A stretch of 64,000 bases of DNA, taken from contig JBCBKO010000006.1 of NCBI GenBank assembly GCA_038521865.1, positions 124,001-188,000 on the forward strand. The letters run 5' to 3'. The stretch is from CALBPI01 sp038521865. GTDB taxonomy: Bacteria; Pseudomonadota; Gammaproteobacteria; Steroidobacterales; Woeseiaceae. Below the pieces are notes generated by a model, which saw only the letters and a program-made list of their open reading frames with translations, was not told where the DNA came from and ran no database searches. Positions 52,962-61,739 of this stretch are shown piece by piece; within the stretch, counting starts at the first letter, position 1, and each line of letters starts with the position of its first letter. Both the position numbers and the translations under genes were made by a program.

Positions 52962-55409
52962 ATGCATTGCTTCCACTGCGAGGATGAAATCCCGCGAGGC
53001 ACCGAGGTCAACGCGACGATCAACGGCGAGGAGCGCGACTTCTGCTGCATCGGCTGTGAAGCGGCAGCGATGTTCATCGACGGCGCCGGTCTTGGCAACT
53101 TCTATGCCCACCGGGAGCAGTCCGAGCATGCGGAGCTGCGCCCAGGCACGATCGACTACGACGTCTTTGACGATCCGGCAGTTGCCGCGCCTTATGTGCG
53201 TTCGGACGACGATACGCAGTCCGCGACGCTCTACATCAGTGATTTGTGTTGTCCGGCCTGCGTCTGGTTAGCCACTGAAATTCTGGAGCAGGAACTCGGC
53301 GTCGCAGAGGTCAGCGCAAACCCGTCTACACGTCGTATCCACGTGCAGTGGCAAGACTCCTCGATCGGCCTTGCGGATATCCTGAGAGTGACTGCGCGGG
53401 TCGGATTTGAACCAGAGCCGGTGATTGCGGGCGAAACCAGCAAGCAGGAACAACGCGACTACCGTAGCGCGATAAAACGACTTGTCGTTGCGGGCATTTT
53501 CGGTATGCAAGCGATGATGCTGGCGATTGGCTTGTACGCTGGCGAGTTTCACGGGATGACCGATACCACCACGATGCTCCTGCGAGCAGCCAGCCTTGTC
53601 ACCATCCTGCCCGTCATGTTTTATGCCGCGGTGCCGTTCTTCCGCGGGGCGTTGCGTGGCATTCGACACCGCAAGCCCGGTATGGATGTGCCTGTGTCTC
53701 TCGCGCTGGTTATCGCGTTTGGTGCCTCGGTCATGAATACCATTCGGCATGGGGACGCAGTCTATTTCGATTCGATCGCGATGTTCGTCGCACTGCTTTG
53801 CGTTAGCCGTTTCCTTGAAATGCGCGCGCGTCATCAGGCAGACGATCAGGCGGAGGCTGTGGCGGCGCTGCTGCCCGCCGCCGCCAAGAAGGTCGACAGC
53901 GAAGGCCGTATGATCGATGTAGCGCGCGCCGAGATCGGCTGCGACGACCTGCTGGCGCTCAGCGTCGGAGATGTCGTTGCGGCCGATGGCATCATCATGA
54001 GCGGACGTGCGGGCGTCGACGAACGATTGATTACCGGCGAGTCTCGCCCCGTTGACCGACAGGTGGGCGATACGGTACTTGCCGGAACCAGAATGGTTCA
54101 TGGCAGCGTGGTGGCGCGAGTGACTGGCGTTGGCGCACAGACCCACATCGGCTCCATCACGCGCTTGATGGAGCAAGCGCAGGCACAACGCGGCACTCTG
54201 CAGGGGATCGCGGATCGATTGGCAACACCTTTCGTGTTCGGCGTCTTAAGCATCGCGTTCTTCACCGGCGTGTACTGGTATTGGAATTCGCCCGACCAAG
54301 TGGCGCGCACAGTGCTTGCGGTCCTGATCGTGGCCTGTCCCTGTGCACTGTCACTCGCGACACCGACTGCATTGGCGGTCACGGCCACCGCGCTGGCTCG
54401 ACGCGGTGTGTTGTTGACGCAGGCGCGTGTACTGGACGTGCTCAAACCCGGTTGCATTGTGGTCTTCGATAAGACCGGTACGCTGACAGAAGGCGAACCG
54501 ACGCTGAGGGATATAGAGACTATCGATCGACGTTTCGCCGAACAACAGCTCATCGATATCGCATTTGCGCTGGAGCGTAATGCCGACCACGCGATGGCGA
54601 GTGCGTTCGAAACGCGCAGCAAAGGCTCAGTGTCGCTGGACGCACCTACGATCACCCACGTCGGTGCCGGCGTGTCCGGCACGGTTGAGGGCATCGAATA
54701 CCGCATTGGTAAGGGTAGCTTTGTCGCTGAACTCGCCGCAACGCAATCGCCGGTTGATCACGGCGTCTACCTCGGAACCGAGCACGGCTTACTGGCTCGT
54801 TTCACACTCAGTGACGAGCTCAAGCCGGACACGAAGCAGATCGTTGATGCCCTGCAAACACAGGGATTGTCAGTGGTAATCAGCAGCGGAGACAGTGCCG
54901 ATACGGTCTGCGCGGTGGCCCGTACCTTAGGTGTAGAGTCCTGGTACGCGCGACAGACGCCCGCCGATAAGCTGGACCTGGTTTCAAAACTAAAATCCCG
55001 AGGCGCACGCGTCGTTATGATCGGCGATGGGGTCAACGACGCGCCGGTACTCAACGAGGCCGATGCAGCAATTGCCATCGGCAACGGTACCGCTCTGGCG
55101 CGTGCCAGTGCAGACGCAATTCTGCTCGGGGACACACTGCGACCGCTGGCCGACTTGACGGCTATCGCGCGACGCACACGTCGGACAATCCGCCAAAGCC
55201 TGGCGTGGGCCGCAGGGTATAACGCTATCGGTGTCACGCTCGCCGCCTGCGGTCTGATCACACCATGGATGGCCGCTATTGGAATGACCGCAAGTTCACT
55301 GCTGGTCATCGGCAACGCACTTCGAATCGGAGGCAGGCGGACCACTTCCAATGCACGGGATTTGAGCCCCAATAACAAAGACGCACGACGGCCGGAGGCA
55401 CTGGCATGA
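52962..55409 (+). CDS. ccoI: Copper-exporting P1B ATPase CcoI/FixI
   Basis: CcoI (815 residues) delivers copper for the CuB centre of the oxidase. The N-terminus has Cys-rich sites (CFHC, CCIGC) and a metal-binding domain with CCPACVW at 96-102. Core P-type motifs are TGES 358-361, the membrane copper motif CPC 459-461, DKTGT (Asp503) and GDGVNDAPVL near 690. About eight transmembrane helices are visible. It starts 5 bases after ccoH and overlaps ccoS by ATGA. Confidence 0.96.
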   Translation: MHCFHCEDEIPRGTEVNATINGEERDFCCIGCEAAAMFIDGAGLGNFYAHREQSEHAELRPGTIDYDVFDDPAVAAPYVRSDDDTQSATLYISDLCCPACVWLATEILEQELGVAEVSANPSTRRIHVQWQDSSIGLADILRVTARVGFEPEPVIAGETSKQEQRDYRSAIKRLVVAGIFGMQAMMLAIGLYAGEFHGMTDTTTMLLRAASLVTILPVMFYAAVPFFRGALRGIRHRKPGMDVPVSLALVIAFGASVMNTIRHGDAVYFDSIAMFVALLCVSRFLEMRARHQADDQAEAVAALLPAAAKKVDSEGRMIDVARAEIGCDDLLALSVGDVVAADGIIMSGRAGVDERLITGESRPVDRQVGDTVLAGTRMVHGSVVARVTGVGAQTHIGSITRLMEQAQAQRGTLQGIADRLATPFVFGVLSIAFFTGVYWYWNSPDQVARTVLAVLIVACPCALSLATPTALAVTATALARRGVLLTQARVLDVLKPGCIVVFDKTGTLTEGEPTLRDIETIDRRFAEQQLIDIAFALERNADHAMASAFETRSKGSVSLDAPTITHVGAGVSGTVEGIEYRIGKGSFVAELAATQSPVDHGVYLGTEHGLLARFTLSDELKPDTKQIVDALQTQGLSVVISSGDSADTVCAVARTLGVESWYARQTPADKLDLVSKLKSRGARVVMIGDGVNDAPVLNEADAAIAIGNGTALARASADAILLGDTLRPLADLTAIARRTRRTIRQSLAWAAGYNAIGVTLAACGLITPWMAAIGMTASSLLVIGNALRIGGRRTTSNARDLSPNNKDARRPEALA

Positions 55410-55579
55410 ACATACTTTTGCTGCTCATCGGACTCGCACTTGTGATCGCGGGGGTATTTGCGTGGGCATTCATCTGGGCCGTGCGCGAAGGGCAATTCGA
55501 CGACATGGACAGTCCGGCCGTTCGTATCCTGCTGGACGATGATCGAGCGCCGTCCAGAAACGAGCGGAAGAAACCATGA
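55406..55579 (+). CDS. ccoS: cbb3 oxidase maturation protein CcoS
   Basis: CcoS (57 residues) has one N-terminal transmembrane helix (about 2-24) followed by WAVREGQFDDMDSPAVRIL, the CcoS signature, and a basic tail. It overlaps ccoI and the next gene by ATGA, so the three are co-translated. CcoS is needed for cofactor insertion into cbb3 oxidases. Confidence 0.93.
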   Translation: MNILLLLIGLALVIAGVFAWAFIWAVREGQFDDMDSPAVRILLDDDRAPSRNERKKP

Positions 55580-56361
55580 CGCTGGCACTCGTCATCGCTG
55601 CCCTCGTCGCAGGTTTCGCGGGGAGCGCACACTGCGCCGGCATGTGCGGGCCGATCGTATCGGTATTCGAAACAACCGGACATGGCAACGGCCTCGACTG
55701 GCCGCGCCGAGCGAGCTATCAAATCGGGCGACTGCTCACTTACCTCGCGATCGGCGCCGTGGTGGGCGTCATCGGCGTTGCGGCGGTTCGGGCAGGTGCA
55801 CCGACGCAGACCGCATTGGTATTGCGCACGATTGCCGCACTGGCACTGCTCCTGATCGGATTGCGCCTGTCGGGCGCATTGAATTCAAATGTGCTCGACC
55901 GCGCCGGCCAGACACTCTGGCGATCGGTTGCACCGCTAGCGAAGCACGTTCTGCCGCTTTCGACACCGGCAAGAGCGCTGGCTGCCGGCATGATCTGGGG
56001 GACGCTGCCCTGTGGGCTCGTTTATGCGGCCGCTGCCTTGGCCATTGGCAGTGGCGGTCCGCTGCAGGGTGCTATCGTGATGGCCGCCTTCTGGCTGGGC
56101 ACGCTGCCCGCTTTGCTCGCGATCGGCGGATTCGCCCAACGCGGCCTGCAGGGGCCAACCCGACGGCTCGCTGGCGCGTTTAGCGTCGTCATGGCCATAG
56201 GCGCGCTCGGCATGATGTTGATGCCGAGTCATTCCCATAGCGATGGCACACACGAATCTGCACATTCAGTGCACAAATCCCACGATTCTGCGCATATGCA
56301 CCCCAAGGAGCATATTCAGTCATCGGAAGAACCCATGGTGAACGAGCACGAAGGCCATTGA
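55576..56361 (+). CDS. SafE/DsbD_2-type membrane protein with His-rich tail, end of the cco operon
   Basis: This 261-residue protein has six to seven transmembrane segments. The first ends in the family motif SAHCAGMCGP, whose Cys pair is shared by TauE/SafE-like proteins found in cco clusters. A second motif WGTLPCGLVYAA lies in the middle. The C-terminal tail (about 215-261) is very rich in His with Ser, Asp and Met (about twelve His), suggesting metal binding. It is co-translated with ccoS. A role in copper supply or redox for cbb3 assembly is likely but not proven. Confidence 0.85.
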   Translation: MTLALVIAALVAGFAGSAHCAGMCGPIVSVFETTGHGNGLDWPRRASYQIGRLLTYLAIGAVVGVIGVAAVRAGAPTQTALVLRTIAALALLLIGLRLSGALNSNVLDRAGQTLWRSVAPLAKHVLPLSTPARALAAGMIWGTLPCGLVYAAAALAIGSGGPLQGAIVMAAFWLGTLPALLAIGGFAQRGLQGPTRRLAGAFSVVMAIGALGMMLMPSHSHSDGTHESAHSVHKSHDSAHMHPKEHIQSSEEPMVNEHEGH

Positions 56362-56554
56362 TTTCCTGACCTTTAGCCGATCCAATTTCGACAGAAACCG
56401 AAAAAACCTAGAAAACTCTGGAACGCATTCGCAAAAAAGCGCTACAGTGATTTTGAAGCAGGACGCTTCCACTCATTAAGGATCGATGCGCGCTCAGGGA
56501 ACGCATTTGGCGCTTCGGTTCTTTTGCGACCACAATCACCAGAGGCAGACCGGG

Positions 56555-57949
56555 ATGTCAGCTGATCAAGGTGCAGAACTAGCGCACGATCTGGAGCGGA
56601 TCCAGAAGTATTTACTCCACGTACTGTCCGAGGGCAGAGCCGGCTCGAGGGAAGATCGCCTGCCACGGGCATCTACACCTCAAGCACGCAAGCTCTTGAC
56701 ACTCATTCGCACCATGCAAAAGCGCAGTGGTGATGAAGACGGTGCGACCACAATCTCCAGAATTCTCGACGATGCGGGCCAGACTTACTGGCTCTGGGAT
56801 ATTCAATCGGGTGATTTAAAGTTCTCACCGGGCTGGGCGCGCCTTACCGGCCTACCTGAGCATTACGACAGCGTCGGGCTTGAGCCATGGCTGTCTCGCG
56901 TTGTCGCCACCGACCGAGTCCGATTGATGGCAGCGGTACGCGACCATTTGGGCGGCAGTACAACGCGACTCGAAATCGACTATCGACTCCAGACCGCACG
57001 TGGCGAGGTTCACTGGTTCCGCTGCACGGGCCAGTGTGAGCGCGATGAATACGACAACCCTATTCGCCTCGCAGGCACCCATCGCGATGTCACTCTCGAG
57101 CACCAACGCGACGAACAAGCAAAACGCGTCGGTGCAGGCGGTGGAAAACGCAGTCGGACAACAGAGCTGATCTGTGATGCGCTGTCTAACGGCGGCGTGG
57201 TGCCGTTCTTTCAGCCGATCGTCCAGCTCGAGGACCGCAAGCTGCAGGGTCTCGAGGCCTTGGTCAGGTTGCACGACAAGAGTCGCGGCATCATCGCGCC
57301 TCGCGAGTTCATTGCCACCGCCGAAAGGTCGGATCTCATTGTCGCTTTAGGGGATCGCGTGCTCGAACTCGCCTTACGCGGCCTTGCCAGTGCAAGAGAA
57401 GCTGGCAAACTCGATCCCGACGCGTTTGTCAGCGTCAATATTTCCGGGCGCCAGCTACTTGAAGGCGACCTGCCTTCAAGAATTTCTACTGCACTGCAGC
57501 GCGAGTCTCTGCCACCGAGTTGCCTACAGCTTGAACTTACTGAAACGGTATTGATCAGTAATCTCGCTTTCGCGAAACGCACACTCAACGCGCTGCGAAG
57601 AGCAGGCATTCGCATTGCACTCGATGATTTCGGTGCAGGGTACTCCTCGCTGAATTACCTGCAGGAGCTTCCGATTGATGTACTCAAGGTCGATCGACGT
57701 TTTGTTCGCCGGGTCGACCGGAACCCTGCACGCATCGCCATTCTGAGAACCATTACCTCACTGGCAGACGCGTTGAAGATTCCGCTAATCGCTGAGGGTG
57801 TTGAAACCGAGGCCGAGGCCGCAACCCTGCGAGAACTCGGTGTCACCTATGCACAGGGGTTTCTCTTCTCAAAACCTGCGCCACTGTCCGTGCAAATCGC
57901 ACTAATCCAGGAACAAGGGCGAGGCGACCAGAGAATTGTTCAGATGTGA
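56555..57949 (+). CDS. PAS-EAL c-di-GMP phosphodiesterase
   Basis: This 464-residue soluble protein has a PAS domain (about 75-190, with YWLWDIQSGDLKFSPGW) directly followed by an EAL domain and no GGDEF. EAL residues are all present: LEALVRL, VNISGRQ, LELTETV, DDFGAGYSSL, LKVDRRFV and AEGVET. It should hydrolyse c-di-GMP. I use the ATG at 56555, preceded by AGAGG at 9 bases. An ATG 23 codons upstream has a closely spaced AAGGA and remains possible. Its last 10 bases overlap the convergent membrane gene. Confidence 0.9.
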   Translation: MSADQGAELAHDLERIQKYLLHVLSEGRAGSREDRLPRASTPQARKLLTLIRTMQKRSGDEDGATTISRILDDAGQTYWLWDIQSGDLKFSPGWARLTGLPEHYDSVGLEPWLSRVVATDRVRLMAAVRDHLGGSTTRLEIDYRLQTARGEVHWFRCTGQCERDEYDNPIRLAGTHRDVTLEHQRDEQAKRVGAGGGKRSRTTELICDALSNGGVVPFFQPIVQLEDRKLQGLEALVRLHDKSRGIIAPREFIATAERSDLIVALGDRVLELALRGLASAREAGKLDPDAFVSVNISGRQLLEGDLPSRISTALQRESLPPSCLQLELTETVLISNLAFAKRTLNALRRAGIRIALDDFGAGYSSLNYLQELPIDVLKVDRRFVRRVDRNPARIAILRTITSLADALKIPLIAEGVETEAEAATLRELGVTYAQGFLFSKPAPLSVQIALIQEQGRGDQRIVQM

Positions 57950-58623
57950 TCGGTAACCGCGACGGCGTTGTCTCGTGGCGGTCTCACCCACAACCACGTC
58001 AAAAACCAGAACTGCATCAACAAAGAGAAATTCCACTCGATGATGTTCTCGGCAACATCGTCTTTCAAACCGAAACTCCCAAGCGGTACTTCGGCAAGTG
58101 CGAGAACGCCCATCGCACCGAGCAGGACCCGCTGCACAATCAGTATCGCGCGGGGACGGTGGTCGGCGCTAACCGCAGCCAAACGCCGTGTCGCAATAAT
58201 CTGCGCGACGAAGGTTCCGAGAAAAAATACAAATACGCCATAACGACGCATCAATCGATAAATATCACCGGACGAACCAAGAAAGATGGTGTAGAGCACG
58301 AGAAACGCCGATGCAATAATCGCCAGTCGCAGCATCCATGTTCCGGCATCGTTTCGAGCTGAAAACCAGTGTTCGAGTTGACGCCAAAATGCCACCAACA
58401 GAAGACTCTGTGGAAGCATTATCGCTTTGAAGATCCAATAGCTCGCGCCATATCGCCCGGTCGAGCTGATTGAGGTGCAGCCTTCCACATATGGGAAACA
58501 CCCGGGGATGAATCCGCCGGCAATCGAAAGCCATTGATTGAGGTTGACGCAGGCGATCGGTAAGAGCGCAACTGTGACTACAACCCACGGTGAAAGCCGA
58601 TCCTTCTCGAGCATTGAAATCAC
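57940..58623 (-). CDS. Six-helix membrane protein, possibly Frag1/DRAM-like
   Basis: This 227-residue protein has about six transmembrane helices, at roughly 12-31, 63-80, 95-115, 128-148, 162-183 and 194-213. A conserved-looking extracellular segment after the first helix has Cys-containing CFPYVEGCTSISSTG. The layout and this segment recall Frag1/DRAM/Sfk1 proteins, but I am not certain. No operon partner is evident. Its 3' end overlaps the EAL gene by 10 bases, and a strong terminator for sulP lies just upstream. Confidence 0.7.
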   Translation of the reverse strand: MISMLEKDRLSPWVVVTVALLPIACVNLNQWLSIAGGFIPGCFPYVEGCTSISSTGRYGASYWIFKAIMLPQSLLLVAFWRQLEHWFSARNDAGTWMLRLAIIASAFLVLYTIFLGSSGDIYRLMRRYGVFVFFLGTFVAQIIATRRLAAVSADHRPRAILIVQRVLLGAMGVLALAEVPLGSFGLKDDVAENIIEWNFSLLMQFWFLTWLWVRPPRDNAVAVTDHI

Positions 58624-58629
58624 CGGAAC

Positions 58630-58667
58630 AAAAAAAGGCCGAGGCGTACTCTACGCACGCCTCGGCC
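58630..58667 (-). terminator. Rho-independent terminator after the SulP gene
   Basis: On the minus strand, GGCCGAGGCG and CGCCTCGGCC form a perfect 10-base stem with an 11-base loop, followed by seven T. It lies 16 bases past the sulP stop and ends the arsR-carbonic anhydrase-sulP transcript. Confidence 0.93.
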
Positions 58668-58682
58668 CGCGGAGCAAGTGCG

Positions 58683-60353
58683 TTAACCGACAGCCGGTGT
58701 CGGCGTCGGGAGGCCCCCATCCTCGTCAGCATTGTCCCGCTTTAAGACTTGATCCACCGCCGCGCGGATTGCATCTGCGCGATGCTGATAGTGTGTATCT
58801 TTCGGCAAGCAGTGATCCGCCTCCATCGCCCTCAACACACGACGCACCTCATCGCGCATGCCAGTGGTGTAAACGATACGATTCATCTGCTTAGCGTCGC
58901 AGATCACCGTCTCAACCGCCCTCGCCGCGGAAACATCCAGGAATGGCACCCTGTGGAAATCCAAAATCAGGGCCATGCTGTTCTTGCTGGCGCGTTCGCG
59001 AATACTCAAGCCGAGATCCGTTGCCGCCCCAAAGCTTAACGGGCCACCGAAGTCGAAAAGCAACACGCGATCATCTGCAGATTTGAGTAGAGCGTCTTCC
59101 TCAGGCGTAATGCGCGCTTGCGTCCCCTCGCTTTTCACTTCCGCGAGTTGAAGATCGGCCAACTGCTTCACGAACGCTAGCGAGGCGAGAACGACGCCGA
59201 CGCCAACGGCCCATATCAAATCTACAAACACGGTCAGGCCAAGCACTACCGCCATCAACGCAAGATCCCAACGCGGCCCGCGGTGAGCACGTTTGAGGTA
59301 GTTCACGTCGATAATGTCGTACCCCACCTTAATCAGAATGCCAGCAAGCACGGCATGTGGAATCTGCGAGGCGAGTGGTGCAAGTACAAGCACTACTGCC
59401 AACAGGACGACCCCATGCAGCATGCCTGAAATCTTCGTGGCTCCACCCGTGCGAATATTCACGACGGTGCGCATCGTTGCGCCGGCACCAGGAATGGCGC
59501 CGAACAGCCCCGCCAGGGTGTTACCGATGCCCTGACCGATCAACTCCTTGTCGGAATCGTGTCGGGTACGCGTCATGTTGTCCGCAACCAACGACGTCAG
59601 GAGACTGTCGATGGCGCCCAGAATGGCGAGGATGAATGCCGCCTCAAACACAAGCCATGCGGTATCGCGTGAATCGGGCAACGCAGGCATCACAAACTCG
59701 GGGAAACCGGTCGGGATATCCCCCAGCAAAGGCGAGCCTGGGAAAAAGCGACTGAGGAGCGTTCCGATCAGAAGCGCCGCCAACGCGCCCGGCAAGAATA
59801 CACCCCACTTTTTCGGCCAATAGAAGACGACAAGCAGTGTGACCACGCCCACGATCAGGGCCGGAAATACAGGATCCGCTACCGCTCCAGGAATCGCGCT
59901 AAGTGCCGGGACTGTGCCTTTTTCGAGCGGCTCATGACCGAATAATCGAGACACCTGTAGTGCAATGATGATGCAACCGATGCCACTCATGAATCCCGAG
60001 ATCACGGGATATGGCACCAAGCGGATGTATTGGCCAAGCCGGAAAACACCGAACGCAATCTGAAGTAACCCAGCCAGCACCACCGCAGCGAACACGAGGG
60101 CCACATTGCCGGAGAGCGTGCCAAAAATACCGGCAAAAACCACGACCATCGGCCCGGTCGGACCGCTGATTTGTGAGCCAGTGCCACCGAACAGACTGGC
60201 GAAGAACCCAACAAAAATCGCGCCCCATAAACCGGCAATCGGCCCGGCGCCGGACGCCTCTCCAAAGGCCAGCGCCAGTGGCAACGCGACAACGCCGGCA
60301 GTTAGTCCGCCGTAGATATCACCGCGAAGGTTTGATGTATCAAAGAATTTCAT
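58683..60353 (-). CDS. SulP/SLC26 anion transporter with STAS domain, probable bicarbonate importer
   Basis: This 556-residue protein has the SulP membrane domain (about 1-400), with LTAGVVALPLALAFGEASG, GPTGPMVVV and VIPGAGATMRTVVN-type motifs, then a C-terminal STAS domain (about 430-530). I start at the ATG at 60353, which has GAGGAG 7 bases upstream. The gene lies 11 bases after a beta-carbonic anhydrase gene. SulP transporters paired with carbonic anhydrase usually import bicarbonate, so that substrate is inferred. Sulfate cannot be excluded. Confidence 0.9.
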   Translation of the reverse strand: MKFFDTSNLRGDIYGGLTAGVVALPLALAFGEASGAGPIAGLWGAIFVGFFASLFGGTGSQISGPTGPMVVVFAGIFGTLSGNVALVFAAVVLAGLLQIAFGVFRLGQYIRLVPYPVISGFMSGIGCIIIALQVSRLFGHEPLEKGTVPALSAIPGAVADPVFPALIVGVVTLLVVFYWPKKWGVFLPGALAALLIGTLLSRFFPGSPLLGDIPTGFPEFVMPALPDSRDTAWLVFEAAFILAILGAIDSLLTSLVADNMTRTRHDSDKELIGQGIGNTLAGLFGAIPGAGATMRTVVNIRTGGATKISGMLHGVVLLAVVLVLAPLASQIPHAVLAGILIKVGYDIIDVNYLKRAHRGPRWDLALMAVVLGLTVFVDLIWAVGVGVVLASLAFVKQLADLQLAEVKSEGTQARITPEEDALLKSADDRVLLFDFGGPLSFGAATDLGLSIRERASKNSMALILDFHRVPFLDVSAARAVETVICDAKQMNRIVYTTGMRDEVRRVLRAMEADHCLPKDTHYQHRADAIRAAVDQVLKRDNADEDGGLPTPTPAVG

Positions 60354-60364
60354 CATCGTGCTCC

Positions 60365-61036
60365 TCAGGCGCTGCACTCATGCTCGTGCATCGCGGCATG
60401 CGCCATATCACTTGCATAGTGCGTATCGACGGACTCGAACTTGCCGCTGGCTTCGTCAAGGGCAGTCACGCCACCCGTGCGAATGTCATAGATCCAGCCA
60501 TGTAACGTGACCTCACCGGTCGCGAGCCGTGCCGCAACGGACGGGTGCGTCTTCAGGTGTTGCAGCTGCAGTTTCACGTTCTCTTCCAGCAACATCTGCA
60601 TGCGAGCTTCCGGCGTGAGTTTGGAGCCAACCGTGTTGACGACCTCAACCGCTGCTCGGGCGTAGCCGAGCCACTCACGAACATGGGGCAAGCCGTCCAA
60701 TCCTTCCGGATTCATCGCACCCTTCATCGCACCGCACTCAGTGTGTCCACAGACCACGATATGCGGTACGCGCAACGCAGCGACCGCAAATTCAATCGAC
60801 GCAGTCATGCCACCCGTATGGTTGGTATGCGGCGGCACCACATTGCCCGCATTACGACAGATGAACAGTTCACCCGGTTCGGTCTGCGTGATCATCGCTG
60901 TCTCGATACGAGAATCAGAACAGGTGATGAATAACGCCTCGGGCGACTGACCATGCGCCAGTTTCTCAAAAAGATCTTTCTTGCCCGGGTACACCCGTTT
61001 CTGAAAGTCCACTACACCACTAGCAAATTTCGGCAT
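60365..61036 (-). CDS. Beta-class carbonic anhydrase
   Basis: This 223-residue enzyme interconverts CO2 and bicarbonate. Zinc ligands are Cys39, His98 and Cys101, with the catalytic dyad Asp41/Arg43 in CSDSR and the HTECGAMKG block. The conserved GELFICRNAGNVVP segment follows CSDSR. Length and start are typical. It lies between the arsR gene (21 bases) and sulP (11 bases), so the three probably form one unit. Confidence 0.95.
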   Translation of the reverse strand: MPKFASGVVDFQKRVYPGKKDLFEKLAHGQSPEALFITCSDSRIETAMITQTEPGELFICRNAGNVVPPHTNHTGGMTASIEFAVAALRVPHIVVCGHTECGAMKGAMNPEGLDGLPHVREWLGYARAAVEVVNTVGSKLTPEARMQMLLEENVKLQLQHLKTHPSVAARLATGEVTLHGWIYDIRTGGVTALDEASGKFESVDTHYASDMAHAAMHEHECSA

Positions 61037-61057
61037 GTTAGTCTCCTTCGCTCAGAG

Positions 61058-61408
61058 TCAATTTGACCCTGCCCACATTTCACGAACAGTTGCGATTTGT
61101 CCCTCGCTGACGCCTTGCATCCGTCCCTCTACAAATGCCAATCCATCCACAATCCATCGCGCCAGCTCAGGCTGGGTTAAGCGATAGAAGTGATGGCGCC
61201 CATCACGGCGCTCCTCGACCATCCGGTGCGCACGCAATTTGCCCAGGTGCTGGGACACGCGTGTGCCAGGAAGATCGAGGCGATCGGCCAAACCGTTGAC
61301 ATCAAGCTCACTGGACGCGAGCTCTTCGATGACGCGCACCCGATCCGGATGCGCAAGCGTTTTAAAAATTTCCGCGAGTTCCCTCGCGACAATTTGACGA
61401 TTTGGCAT
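61058..61408 (-). CDS. ArsR-family regulator without cysteines, upstream of carbonic anhydrase and SulP
   Basis: This 116-residue winged-helix regulator has the ArsR core: FKTLAHPDRVRVIEEL, recognition helix TRVSQHLGKLRAH and wing RRDGRHHFYRL. It has no Cys, so it cannot use the thiolate metal or redox sites of many relatives. I start at the ATG at 61408, with GGGGA and AGGAG sites upstream. A 10-codon extension begins with a non-ATG codon. It likely regulates itself and the carbonic anhydrase-SulP pair. The signal is unknown. Confidence 0.88.
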   Translation of the reverse strand: MPNRQIVARELAEIFKTLAHPDRVRVIEELASSELDVNGLADRLDLPGTRVSQHLGKLRAHRMVEERRDGRHHFYRLTQPELARWIVDGLAFVEGRMQGVSEGQIATVREMWAGSN

Positions 61409-61440
61409 GAAGTCCCCACTCCTACTAAGTCTCGTCAACC

Positions 61441-61528
61441 TGTATTTAGCGAATGTCTAAGTTCCCCGGACACTTGTCTAAATACATAAACATCTTCGAA
61501 GATTCGAAGATATATGACTATGAAGATG
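61441..61528 (-). promoter_or_regulatory. Operator/promoter region of the arsR operon with nested repeats
   Basis: TGTATTTAG (61441) and CTAAATACA (61478) form a 9-base inverted repeat. TGTCTAA occurs twice with a 22-base period. A perfect palindrome ATCTTCGAAGAT lies at 61492-61503, with TTCGAAGAT repeated once, and an outer CATCTTC/GAAGATG pair spans 61491-61528. A -10-like TATGTA on the minus strand is consistent with transcription of arsR. The arrangement suggests ArsR autoregulation. Confidence 0.5.
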
Positions 61529-61700
61529 CTAAGACTCAAGGTCAAGGATTTTCGGCACAGTGTGGAACGCTAGGGGTGGTGCAGCTCAGTGGCTGGATCC
61601 AACGCGCGCAAATCCAACCACTCCATCAGCAGCTACTCCCCGGGGCACCTTCGTTAGAGAACCGAGGTAACAGTCCTCCAGCAATCCAGCGAGTTGGTTG

Positions 61701-61728
61701 AAATCCGGCATGAGTCGATCATACCGGA
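61701..61728 (-). terminator. Terminator-like hairpin after the DUF2490-like gene
   Basis: On the minus strand, TCCGGTATGA and TCATGCCGGA form a 10-base stem (one G-U pair) with a 5-base loop, followed by TTT. It starts 11 bases past the stop codon. Confidence 0.6.
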
Positions 61729-61739
61729 CTCAATAATCG

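Larger units (their letters stand above)
61409..61739. other. Intergenic region with repeats and an inverted repeat, no convincing gene
   Basis: This 331-base gap has an AT-rich half with operator-like repeats (61441-61528), then about 170 bases with an imperfect hairpin at 61588-61622 (11-base arms, one mismatch), and a terminator at 61701-61728. Short reading frames on both strands lack ribosome sites or family similarity. Confidence 0.6.

Noticed and set aside
61571..61624. A tRNA-like stretch containing GCAGCTCAGTGG.
   Set aside because: There is no anticodon stem, TpsiC arm or CCA-type acceptor pairing; it is only an imperfect hairpin.
61453..61701. An 82-codon plus-strand reading frame in the same gap.
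   Set aside because: It runs through the arsR promoter repeats and the composition is not protein-like.
61586..61711. A 41-codon minus-strand reading frame between arsR and the DUF2490-like gene.
   Set aside because: Its start lies inside the terminator hairpin, it has no ribosome site and it resembles nothing I know.
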